NCBI GenBank assembly: GCA_903919045.1
Contig: CAIXGU010000219.1
Span: forward strand, 1 to 38,021
DNA: 38,021 nucleotides
Direction: 5' to 3'
From: an uncultured Eubacteriales bacterium
GTDB lineage: Bacteria > Bacillota > Clostridia > Saccharofermentanales > UBA5734
Below are positions 24,959 through 32,868 of this stretch, in pieces. Under the pieces are notes generated by a model. The model was given only the letters and a program-made list of their open reading frames with translations, did not search any database and was not told the DNA's origin. Position 1 is the stretch's first letter, and every line of letters begins with the position of its first letter. Position numbers and translations under genes: made by a program.

Positions 24959-27042
24959 GCGCCGCCACCCTTCATGCCGTCGACCCGTCGGATCGCGAGA
25001 TAGGAGGACGGAAGCGCCAGCCCCAGGAGGAGGGAGGCCGCGACGGCGGCCGCCGCGGGCGTGAGCGAGAAGGGAGGCAGGACGACGCCCTTCCCGTAGA
25101 AGGCGTCGACATCCCACGGGACCTCGAGCGGCATCGGAGTTCCGAAATCATCCGGGTTCCAGGAGGGCACGACCGGAACGGCCGGCTCGACGGGGCCGTC
25201 TCCCGGCGTGACGTCGGGCGGTTCGGTGGGTTCGGGCGTGACGTCGGGCGATTCGGTGGGTTCGGGCGTGACGTCGCCGGTGGGCGCAGGGGAGGCCGCC
25301 CCTCCGGTCGGCGCGTCCGTAGATTCGGGCGTCGCCATGGGCGTAAGGTCGTAGGGATACTCCTCTTCACCGGTCGGGAAGGCCTGCTCGTAGGTCATGC
25401 CGTCCGGCACGAATTCGTAGGAGAGGCCCGGATAGGAGACGTTGCCATCCGCGTCGTACGCATACAGCCGGAAGATCTGGGGCGCCGTCGGGTCGTAGCC
25501 GTCGACCGTCCCCGACCGCCCGTCGGAGAAGTCGACGACCTTCACCTCGCCGGCCGGATCCAGATACCGCGCCTCATACCCTGCGACCGCGAGGTTGTCG
25601 GCGGCGGCCGGCCAGGAGAAGACCAGGGAGTCGGCCTTCCGCTCCAAGACCGACAGCGAGGAGCCGGTGCGGAAGCCCGGCGCGATCCGGTCGGGCAGGA
25701 CGGAGCCCACCGGGTGCCTCCGGTCGATCGAGGTGCCGTCCCCGAGCTGCCCCGCATCGTTGCGCCCCATTCCGCCGAGCTGGCCCTTCACGCCCAGCAG
25801 CAGCGTGTGCGAGCCGCTGGTGGCGATCGCGGCGAACGGCAGGAAGACGGAGCCCGTCCAGCCGTTGGACGTCGCCTCGAGCGCCGTCGGCCGCGTGACG
25901 GCCTTCAGGGAACCGAGCCCGAGCGCGCCCTCCAGGTTGCTGCCGATCACGAGGAGTCGGGCGCGGGGATCGCCCGTGCGGTCCTCGAAAGGCGAAACGA
26001 CGAGCGAGGTCCCGGCTCCGGCCGCGATGAGGGACACCGTGTCGTCCGCCGGATCCGCGTTCCCGGTCAGGTCGATGCGGACCGGATACAGGGAGTACCC
26101 GCTCGCGTCCGGCGAAAGGCCGAGACCCAGCTGTCCGGCGGCGTCGGAGCCCCAGCCCCAGACGGTGCGGGAGACGGTGCCGTCGTCGGCGACGGTCCGC
26201 CGGACGGCGAGGGCGTGGTCGGAGCCCGCGGAGATCGCCACGACGTCCTCGAGGCCGACGACGGGCTCCGGCTTCGCGCGGGAGACCCGCGTCCCGTCGC
26301 CGAGCTGGCCGGCGTCGTTGGCGCCGAAGGCGAGCACGGTGCCGTCTTCCATGAGGACCAGCGTGAAGTACTGGCCCGCGGCGATCGCGACGGCCCCCTT
26401 CTCCACGACGAGGGTCGGCGTGGCGACCCTCGTTCCGAGCACGGTGCCGTCGGTGTCCAGGATCGTCTCGGATTCGGCCGGTCCGACCTCGAGCTCGGTG
26501 TTGCGGCCCCAGGCGTAGACGGCGCCGTCGGCCGCGAGGGCGACGGAGTGGTGGGCTCCGGCCGCGACGGCGATCACGGGCGGGAGGGCCTCGAGGAGGA
26601 CGGGTTCCGATTGGTTCCGCGTTTCACCCGTGCCGAGCTGGCCGTAGAGGTTGCGGCCCCAGACGTACACGCTGCCGTCGGACGTGGCGGCGAGGCTGTG
26701 CCAGTAGCCGGCCGCGATCGAGACGGCGTCGGAAGGGTATTCGAGTTCGGCGGGCCGGCTGCGGTTGACGTTGGTGCCGTCGCCGAGCTGGCCGAAGGTG
26801 TTGTCGCCGAACGAGAGGATCCGTCCGTCGAGGTTGAGGACGAGGCTGTGGCGGAGCCCGCAGGCGAGGGCGGTCCCGGAGCCCGTGTCGATGGGCACGG
26901 GCGAGCCTTCGTCCGTGCCGCCGGACGTGCCGGTCCCCAGGCCGAGCGCGGGGGCGCCGGCCAGGAGCAGGACGGCCGTTGCGGCCGCGAGGGCGAGAAG
27001 GGAGCGCAGGCGTCGCGCGGGAGCGGAGCTGCGAAGGGTCAT
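24955..27042 (-). CDS. Secreted RCC1-repeat protein with FN3 domain, Thr/Pro-rich stalk and C-terminal TM anchor
   Basis: Signal peptide 'LLALAAATAVLLLAGAPALG'; many 'ALACGLRHSLVLNLDGRILSFGDNTFGQLGDGTN' type repeats; stalk 'TPEPTESPDVTPEPTEPPDVTPG'; TM 'PAAAAVAASLLLGLALPSSYLAI'; SD 'ggagg'. Confidence 0.88.
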   Translation of the reverse strand: MTLRSSAPARRLRSLLALAAATAVLLLAGAPALGLGTGTSGGTDEGSPVPIDTGSGTALACGLRHSLVLNLDGRILSFGDNTFGQLGDGTNVNRSRPAELEYPSDAVSIAAGYWHSLAATSDGSVYVWGRNLYGQLGTGETRNQSEPVLLEALPPVIAVAAGAHHSVALAADGAVYAWGRNTELEVGPAESETILDTDGTVLGTRVATPTLVVEKGAVAIAAGQYFTLVLMEDGTVLAFGANDAGQLGDGTRVSRAKPEPVVGLEDVVAISAGSDHALAVRRTVADDGTVSRTVWGWGSDAAGQLGLGLSPDASGYSLYPVRIDLTGNADPADDTVSLIAAGAGTSLVVSPFEDRTGDPRARLLVIGSNLEGALGLGSLKAVTRPTALEATSNGWTGSVFLPFAAIATSGSHTLLLGVKGQLGGMGRNDAGQLGDGTSIDRRHPVGSVLPDRIAPGFRTGSSLSVLERKADSLVFSWPAAADNLAVAGYEARYLDPAGEVKVVDFSDGRSGTVDGYDPTAPQIFRLYAYDADGNVSYPGLSYEFVPDGMTYEQAFPTGEEEYPYDLTPMATPESTDAPTGGAASPAPTGDVTPEPTESPDVTPEPTEPPDVTPGDGPVEPAVPVVPSWNPDDFGTPMPLEVPWDVDAFYGKGVVLPPFSLTPAAAAVAASLLLGLALPSSYLAIRRVDGMKGGGA
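25207..25277. repeat. 30-bp in-frame tandem repeat, about 2.4 copies, encoding the Thr/Pro-rich stalk
   Basis: 'gcgtgacgtcgggcg(g/a)ttcggtgggttcgg' at 25207-25236 and 25237-25266, partial third copy. Confidence 0.85.
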
Positions 27043-27100
27043 CGCGGGAGAACCTCCGGGAAGGTCGCTGGCAGGAGGGGCGGATGCTGCATACCCGGAC

Positions 27101-27130
27101 AATATACCATTCGCGGGCGCGATTCGACAA
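27101..27130 (-). promoter_or_regulatory. Candidate promoter for the RCC1 gene pair
   Basis: Minus strand TTGTCG (27130-27125), 18-bp spacer, TATATT (27106-27101). Confidence 0.5.
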
Positions 27131-27145
27131 TCGAAGGAACCGGGC

Positions 27146-27174
27146 TTGACAGTCCGTCCCGGGCGCTCTACAAT
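27146..27174 (+). promoter_or_regulatory. Consensus sigma70-type promoter for the T-box/trpB2 transcript
   Basis: TTGACA (27146-27151), 17-bp spacer, TACAAT (27169-27174). Confidence 0.85.
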
Positions 27175-27179
27175 CCATC

Positions 27180-27463
27180 CAATCGAATAGCGATCCGTAG
27201 ACCGGAACGAGTACCCTGCAGTCCGATGACCCAGCGAGCCGGCGGTTGGTGGAAGGCCCGGCGCATCAGGGGCAGGCGAATGGATCCGCGAGGAGCGAGG
27301 GGGAACCCCGGAAGGGCTGTATCCCGAGCCGCAGACCCGGCGTTGGAGGGGGAGGGCATGAAGGCCGCACCGGCCGTGTGCCCGCAAAAGAAGAGCCTAC
27401 GGGCTCAAGATGGGTGGCACCGCGACGCCATATCGCCCCATTGGGTGGACGATATGGCTTTTT
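27180..27463 (+). promoter_or_regulatory. T-box leader, tryptophan specifier
   Basis: AGTA motif ('aacgAGTAccc'), distal-loop/AG-bulge-like 'gatgacccagcgagccgg...', 'ggcgaaTGGatccgc' specifier (TGG 27281-27283), T-box consensus 'AAGATGGGTGGCACCGCG' (27407-27424), followed by an intrinsic terminator. Confidence 0.9.
27427..27463 (+). terminator. T-box regulatory intrinsic terminator
   Basis: GCCATATCG (27427-27435) pairs with CGATATGGC (27450-27458), followed by TTTTT. Confidence 0.88.
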
Positions 27464-27540
27464 CATTTCCGCGGCGGGTCCACGGCCGCATCGGACGAGC
27501 GCCGCCCGGATGCCCCGGCGGCGGGAAAGGAACGACCATG

Positions 27541-28905
27541 GCCAGCAAGAAGGACGTCCTCCGCGTGGACCTGCCCGACTCCGAGATCCCGAAGCAGTGG
27601 TACAACATCGTCGCCGACATGCCGAACAAGCCCGACCCGTATTTCCATCCCGGCACGAAGCAGCCGATCGGCCCCGCCGACATGCTCGCGATCTTCCCGA
27701 TGGAGCTGATCCTGCAGGAGGTCTCCGCCGAGCGCTACATCGACATCCCCGACGAGGTCCGCGAACTCTACCGCTCCTACCGGCCGACCCCGCTCTTCCG
27801 CGCCCGCAGCCTCGAGAAGGAGCTCGGCACGCCCGCGCGCATCTACTACAAGTATGAGGGCGGCAACGCGACCGGCAGCCACAAGCTCAACACGGCGCTC
27901 GCGCAGGCCTATTTCAACAAGCAGGCCGGCATGAAGCGCATCGCGACCGAGACCGGCGCCGGCCAGTGGGGCAGCGCCATGAGCCTCGCCACCAGCCACT
28001 TCGGCATGGACTGCACGGTGTACATGGTCAAGGTCAGCTACGAGCAGAAGCCCTACCGCCGCTCCCTCATGGAGACCTTCGGCGCCACGGTGCACGCGAG
28101 CCCGTCCCCGCTGACGAACGCCGGCCGGGCCGTCCTCGCCGCGCACCCGCATTCCACGGGCAGCCTGGGCATCGCGATCAGCGAGGCCGTCGAGGACGCC
28201 GCGACCCACGGCGACACCAACTACTGCCTCGGCAGCGTGCTCAACCACGTCTGCCTCCACCAGACCGTGATCGGCCAGGAGGCGAAGAAGCAGCTCGCGA
28301 GCATCGACGAGTATCCGGACGTCGTCTTCGCCTGCGTCGGCGGCGGCAGCAACTTCGCCGGCATGAGCTTCCCGTTCCTCCAGGACCGCCTGAAGGGCGG
28401 CAAGGTCCGCTGCGTGGCCGTCGAGCCCGAGGCGTGCCCGACCCTCACGCGCGGAACCTACGCGTTCGACTACAGCGACGTCGCGCACATGGCCCCGATC
28501 TCGAGGATGTACACGCTCGGCGCGGACTTCGTCCCGGCCGGCATCCACGCGGGCGGCCTGCGCTACCACGGCGACTCCCCGCTGGTGAGCCAGCTCTACC
28601 ACGAGGGCCACATCGAGGCGAAGGCGTACGAGCAGGTCCCCGTCTTCCAGGCGGCCGTTCAGTTCGCGCGCTCCGAGGGCATCGTCCCGGCGCCGGAGTC
28701 CTCGCACGCGATCCGCGCGGCGATCGACGAGGCCCTCGCCTGCAAGGAGAGCGGGGAGTCGAAGGTCATCCTCTTCAACCTCTCCGGCAACGGCTACTTC
28801 GACATGACGGCCTACGACATGTACTTCCACGGCACCATGAAGGACAGCAAGGTCTCCGACGCCGCGATCCGCGAGAGCCTGAAGACGCTGCCGCAGATGG
28901 ACTGA
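27541..28905 (+). CDS. trpB: TrpB2-type tryptophan synthase beta subunit / TrpB-like PLP enzyme
   Basis: 'RPTPLFRARSLEKELGTPARIYYKYEGGNATGSHKLNTALAQAYFNKQAG', 'ATETGAGQWGSAMSLATSHFGMDCTVYMVKVSYEQKPYRRSLMETFGATVHASPS' characteristic of TrpB2. Confidence 0.93.
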   Translation, partial: ASKKDVLRVDLPDSEIPKQWYNIVADMPNKPDPYFHPGTKQPIGPADMLAIFPMELILQEVSAERYIDIPDEVRELYRSYRPTPLFRARSLEKELGTPARIYYKYEGGNATGSHKLNTALAQAYFNKQAGMKRIATETGAGQWGSAMSLATSHFGMDCTVYMVKVSYEQKPYRRSLMETFGATVHASPSPLTNAGRAVLAAHPHSTGSLGIAISEAVEDAATHGDTNYCLGSVLNHVCLHQTVIGQEAKKQLASIDEYPDVVFACVGGGSNFAGMSFPFLQDRLKGGKVRCVAVEPEACPTLTRGTYAFDYSDVAHMAPISRMYTLGADFVPAGIHAGGLRYHGDSPLVSQLYHEGHIEAKAYEQVPVFQAAVQFARSEGIVPAPESSHAIRAAIDEALACKESGESKVILFNLSGNGYFDMTAYDMYFHGTMKDSKVSDAAIRESLKTLPQMD

Positions 28906-28917
28906 CCCGCGTCCGGC

Positions 28918-28946
28918 CGCGGGGGGGCGGCCGCCGCCCCCCCGCG
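28918..28946. terminator. All-GC perfect 13-bp hairpin downstream of trpB2
   Basis: cgcgggggggcgg-ccg-ccgcccccccgcg, perfect inverted repeat with 3-nt loop, 13 bp after the stop; no U-tract. Confidence 0.55.
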
Positions 28947-28981
28947 TGGACGCCGCCGGAACGGAGCGGTATAACGTTCGT

Positions 28982-30280
28982 ATGGGCATCATCGACCCCG
29001 GCCGGATCCCGAAGGAGGCGCTCGACGTGCTCGACCGCCTGACCGCGGCCGGCTACGCCGCCTGCCTCGTGGGCGGATGCGTGCGGGACCTCGCGTCGGG
29101 CCGCGACCCGAAGGACTACGACGTCGCCACCTCGGCCCCCGTGGCGGAGGTGGCGGCGCTGTTCCCGCGGACGGTCCCGACCGGGCTGCGGCACGGCACC
29201 GTGACCGTCCTCGCTGGCGCCCTCGCGGTCGAGGTGACCACCTTCCGGAGCGAAGGAGCCTACCGCGACCACCGCCGCCCGTCCGAAGTGGTCTTCCACG
29301 ACGACCGCGCCCTCGATCTCGCCCGGCGCGACTTCACCTGCAACGCGATGGCCTGGACGCCCGAGGAGGGCCTCGTGGACCTCTTCGGCGGGCGCGACGA
29401 CCTGCGGGCCGGCGTGCTGCGCACCGTCGGCGACCCAGAGGACCGCTTCCGCGAGGACGCGCTGCGGATGCTCCGCGCGGTTCGCTTCTGCTGCGCGCTG
29501 GACCTGGCGCCGGTGGGGGAGCTCGTCCGCGCCTGCGCGCGGAACGCGGGACTCCTCTCGCACGTGAGCGCCGAGCGGATCGCCGGCGAGTGCACCCGCA
29601 TCTTCCTCTCGACGCATCCCGCGCGGCTGGCGGGATTCGACGGCTCCGGCGTCCTCGAGGCCGCCTTCGGGCGCGTCCTGCCGCTCCGCGGGGAGACGGC
29701 CGGCCTTGCGTACGGCGCCTACCTCGCGTCCGCGCTCGAGCGCTTCGGTCCGTCCGCGGAGGCCGGCTACGCCCTGCTGCTCCTCCACGCCGCCGCGTCG
29801 GGCGGGCTGGACGCGCGCGACGCGATGGCCTCGAAGCAGCGCCTGATGGCCGGCCACCGGCTCTCCGCGCGCATCTCCGGGGGAGCGGCCGCCCTCGCCT
29901 TCGTCGCCGCGTCGCCGACCGGCGCTCCGGGGGAGGAGGAGACGGCCCTGCGCCGGACGGCCGCCCGCCTCGCGCGGGTCGCCGGACTCGACGGCGCGAC
30001 GGCGCGCCTCCGCCTGAGGGACGGCGTACGGCTCCTGCATGCGCTCCCGACCGGAAACGCCGCGCCCGGGCTCGCCGATGCCGCCGCGTCGATCGCGCGC
30101 CGCGCGGACCCCGTGACGTCCGACGAGCTCGCCCTGTCGGGCTCCGACCTCGTCGCGCTGGGACACTCCGCCGGACCGTCGCTCGGCCGCCTGCGCCAAC
30201 GCCTCCTCGAGGCCGTGATCGAGGACCCGCGGCGCAACCGCCGCGAGGCGTTGCAGGCGCTTCTGGAAGGTATGGTATAA
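28982..30280 (+). CDS. cca: CCA tRNA nucleotidyltransferase / poly(A) polymerase family
   Basis: 'GYAACLVGGCVRDLASGRDPKDYDVATSA', 'DFTCNAMAWTPEEGLVDLFGGRDDLRAGVLRTVGDPEDRFREDALRMLRAVRF'. Confidence 0.92.
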   Translation: MGIIDPGRIPKEALDVLDRLTAAGYAACLVGGCVRDLASGRDPKDYDVATSAPVAEVAALFPRTVPTGLRHGTVTVLAGALAVEVTTFRSEGAYRDHRRPSEVVFHDDRALDLARRDFTCNAMAWTPEEGLVDLFGGRDDLRAGVLRTVGDPEDRFREDALRMLRAVRFCCALDLAPVGELVRACARNAGLLSHVSAERIAGECTRIFLSTHPARLAGFDGSGVLEAAFGRVLPLRGETAGLAYGAYLASALERFGPSAEAGYALLLLHAAASGGLDARDAMASKQRLMAGHRLSARISGGAAALAFVAASPTGAPGEEETALRRTAARLARVAGLDGATARLRLRDGVRLLHALPTGNAAPGLADAAASIARRADPVTSDELALSGSDLVALGHSAGPSLGRLRQRLLEAVIEDPRRNRREALQALLEGMV

Positions 30281-30281
30281 T
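30276..30281 (+). promoter_or_regulatory. Candidate extended -10 for the LysM-protein gene, overlapping the cca stop codon
   Basis: 'taTGGTATAATtcc', perfect TATAAT; weak -35 (TTGCAG 30251-30256, 19-bp spacer). Confidence 0.5.
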
Positions 30282-30342
30282 TCCATCAGTTTTTTCCGCA
30301 CGCCGTCGAGCAAGGCGGTGAGCGGACCCGAGGAGGATGCAT

Positions 30343-31773
30343 ATGGCCAGGACCGCCCGGATCTCGACTACCGTGACCGCCCGCTATTCCCCGGCACCCG
30401 GGGTACGGGACGCCTTCTGGCTCGACGGTCGCCTGTCGGGCCGTCGCGAGGCGCGTGCCGCCGACATCACGCTCGACCGGGAGGACCGAGGCGCCTTCTT
30501 CGCCGTGTTCGCCCGTCCGGCGCCCGCGGGCGATGCGGAGGCGGACGCCGCGGCGCTGCGCCGCACGCTCGAGCGGATGGACAACGAGGTCAAGAGGACG
30601 GGCCGCAACATCGACACCGAGATCAACGAGCTGGCCGACTGCGCCGTCGAGGTCTGCGGCCGGATCTCCCTCTCCCAGGAAGGCGTGCGGTCGCCCTATT
30701 TCGCCGGCATCATCGTGAAGGACAACGAGGTCGCCGCCGTGACCCTCGGGGGCGGCTGCGCCTACCTCTACCGCGGCGACGCCCTGTATCCGCTCACCGG
30801 GGACGACTTCGAGCTCGAACCCGTCGACGCCCTCGGCAACGTCGTGCACAACCTCGAAGCCTACTGCGCCGGCACCGCCGGCACCGTCCGCTACTCCAAC
30901 ATCGCGCCGCTCCTTCCGGACGACTGCCTGGTCGTCTGCAACCGCGAGGTCATGGAGACGCTCGGCCAGAAGGAGGTCCTGCGCCTCCTGTACGAAGCCG
31001 AGGACCAGTGCGACGCCGCCGGGCTGATCGCGACGTCGGCCGCGGCGAAGGCGCCGGGGCTGCCGATCCAGTTCATGATCGGTTTCACCGAGGCCGTGAA
31101 CAGCGGCGAGCGCGGCCTGCGCCCCGCTGCGGGACGGCCCGAGCGCATCGGCGCCTCCGCTTCCTATGCGGCCGCCGGCGCGGCCGCCGCTGCCGGCGCC
31201 GAGGGCGCGGAAGGCGCCGACGACGCGCCGACCGACGGCGTCTACCGCGGCCCCTCCGAGGTCCCGGCCGTCGCGACGAAGCGCACCGCTCCGCCTCCGC
31301 CGCGCCCCGACCGCTTCCGCAGCGGCGCCCGTCGCCGTCCCGCGATCGATCCTCGCACGATCGCCCTCGTGATCGTCGTGATCGGCATTTCCGTCGGCGC
31401 CGTGTTCGCGCTGCTCCGCATCCTGGATTTCGGCGGGAACCCGAGCCCGACGGCGACGCCGTCCGCGGGCCCGACCGCCGAGGCGACCCTCGAGCCGACC
31501 GGCGAAGGCACGCCCTCCGCGGAGGCGACGCCTACGAAGTCCGACGAGCTCGCCACCCCGACCCCCGACCCGGCGACGCCGACCGGCTCCGCCGAAACCT
31601 ACACCGTCAAGGCCGGCGATACGCTGTGGGCGATCTGCATCAAGTTCTACGGCAAATACTCCGAGACCCTGGCGCAGGGCATCCTCGACGCCAACGCCGA
31701 GCAGTACCCGACGTTCACGTCGGCGGACAAGATCCAGAAGGGCTGGGTCCTCACGATCCCGCCGCAGCAGTAG
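30343..31773 (+). CDS. PP2C-like (predicted inactive) cytoplasmic domain, single TM segment, Thr/Pro linker, extracellular LysM domain
   Basis: PP2C-fold-like motifs 'RGAFFAVFARPAPAGDAEADAAA', 'VAAVTLGGGCAYLYRGDALYPLTGDDFE', 'LLPDDCLVVCNREVMETL'; TM 'TIALVIVVIGISVGAVFALLRIL'; LysM 'TYTVKAGDTLWAICIKFYGKYSETLAQGILDANAEQYPTFTSADKIQKGWVLTIP'. SD favours start 30343 over 30337. Confidence 0.8.
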   Translation: MARTARISTTVTARYSPAPGVRDAFWLDGRLSGRREARAADITLDREDRGAFFAVFARPAPAGDAEADAAALRRTLERMDNEVKRTGRNIDTEINELADCAVEVCGRISLSQEGVRSPYFAGIIVKDNEVAAVTLGGGCAYLYRGDALYPLTGDDFELEPVDALGNVVHNLEAYCAGTAGTVRYSNIAPLLPDDCLVVCNREVMETLGQKEVLRLLYEAEDQCDAAGLIATSAAAKAPGLPIQFMIGFTEAVNSGERGLRPAAGRPERIGASASYAAAGAAAAAGAEGAEGADDAPTDGVYRGPSEVPAVATKRTAPPPPRPDRFRSGARRRPAIDPRTIALVIVVIGISVGAVFALLRILDFGGNPSPTATPSAGPTAEATLEPTGEGTPSAEATPTKSDELATPTPDPATPTGSAETYTVKAGDTLWAICIKFYGKYSETLAQGILDANAEQYPTFTSADKIQKGWVLTIPPQQ

Positions 31774-31785
31774 GAGACGCAGCGG

Positions 31786-32868
31786 ATGCACAAGCGCCTC
31801 TTCATCCCCGGCCCCGTCGAGGTCCGTCCCGACATCCTCGAGAAGATGGGCACGCCCATGATCGGGCACCGCTCGAAGGCCGCCTCGGCCCTGCAGGCCG
31901 GCATCGCCGACAAGCTGCGCGTCCTGATGGCCACGGAGAACGTGATCCTCCTGTCGACCTCGTCGGGTAGCGGCCTGATGGAAGGAGCGATCCGCTCCTG
32001 CACGCGCCGCCGCGCCGCGGTCTTCTCGATCGGTGCCTTCGGCGAGCGCTGGTACAAGATGGCCACCGCGAACGCCGTCCCCGCCGACCTCTTCTCGGTC
32101 GAACCGGGGCGCGCGACGCTGCCGGAGCACGTGGAGGCCGCCCTGGCGACGGGGAAGTACGACCTCGTGACCGTCACGCACAACGAGACGGCGACGGGCG
32201 TCATGAACCCGGTCGAGGGCATCGCCGAGGTCCTGCGGCGCCATCCGGACGTCGTCTGGTGCGTTGATGCCGTCAGCTCCCTCGGCGGCGCCCGGATCGA
32301 CGTGGACCGTCTCGGCATCGACGTATGCATCACGTCGACGCAGAAGTGCCTGGGCCTGCCGCCCGGGATGGCCCTCTGCTCGGTCTCCCAGAAGGCGTAC
32401 CATGCGGCGGAGCAGGTCCCGCACCGCGGGCTCTACTTCGACTTCGTGGAGCTCTACAAGTACGTGACGGAGAAGGAGAGCCAGTACCCGTCCACGCCTT
32501 CGCTCGCGCACATGTACGCGCTCGACCACCAGCTCGACCGCATCCTCGCCGAAGGACCCGAAGCCCGCTTCGCGCGCCACCATGCCATGGCGGAACGCGT
32601 CCGCGGCTGGGCCCGGGAGCGGTTCGCGCTGTTCGCCGACCCGGAGCACCTGTCCGAGACGGTGACCTGCATCGCGAACACCCGCGGCATCGACGTGTCC
32701 GCGCTGAACAGGGCGCTCGGGGAAGCCGGCTACGAGATCTCGAACGGATACGGCGCGCTCAAGGACAGGACGTTCCGCATCGCCCACATGGGCGACGCCA
32801 CGCCGGCCGACATCGACGGGCTGCTGGCCGCCATCGACGCCGTGCTGGCGCAAGGAGGAACCCGATGA
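31786..32868 (+). CDS. Class V aminotransferase (alanine-glyoxylate / serine-pyruvate aminotransferase-like)
   Basis: 'LFIPGPVEVRPDILEKMGTPMIGHRSK', 'VDAVSSLGGARIDVDRLGIDVCITSTQKCLGLPPGMALCSVS' PLP-lysine motif. Confidence 0.9.
   Translation: MHKRLFIPGPVEVRPDILEKMGTPMIGHRSKAASALQAGIADKLRVLMATENVILLSTSSGSGLMEGAIRSCTRRRAAVFSIGAFGERWYKMATANAVPADLFSVEPGRATLPEHVEAALATGKYDLVTVTHNETATGVMNPVEGIAEVLRRHPDVVWCVDAVSSLGGARIDVDRLGIDVCITSTQKCLGLPPGMALCSVSQKAYHAAEQVPHRGLYFDFVELYKYVTEKESQYPSTPSLAHMYALDHQLDRILAEGPEARFARHHAMAERVRGWARERFALFADPEHLSETVTCIANTRGIDVSALNRALGEAGYEISNGYGALKDRTFRIAHMGDATPADIDGLLAAIDAVLAQGGTR

Noticed and set aside
25207-25277. CRISPR-like repeats
   Set aside because: Contiguous 30-bp units without spacers, in frame and encoding a T/P-rich stalk.
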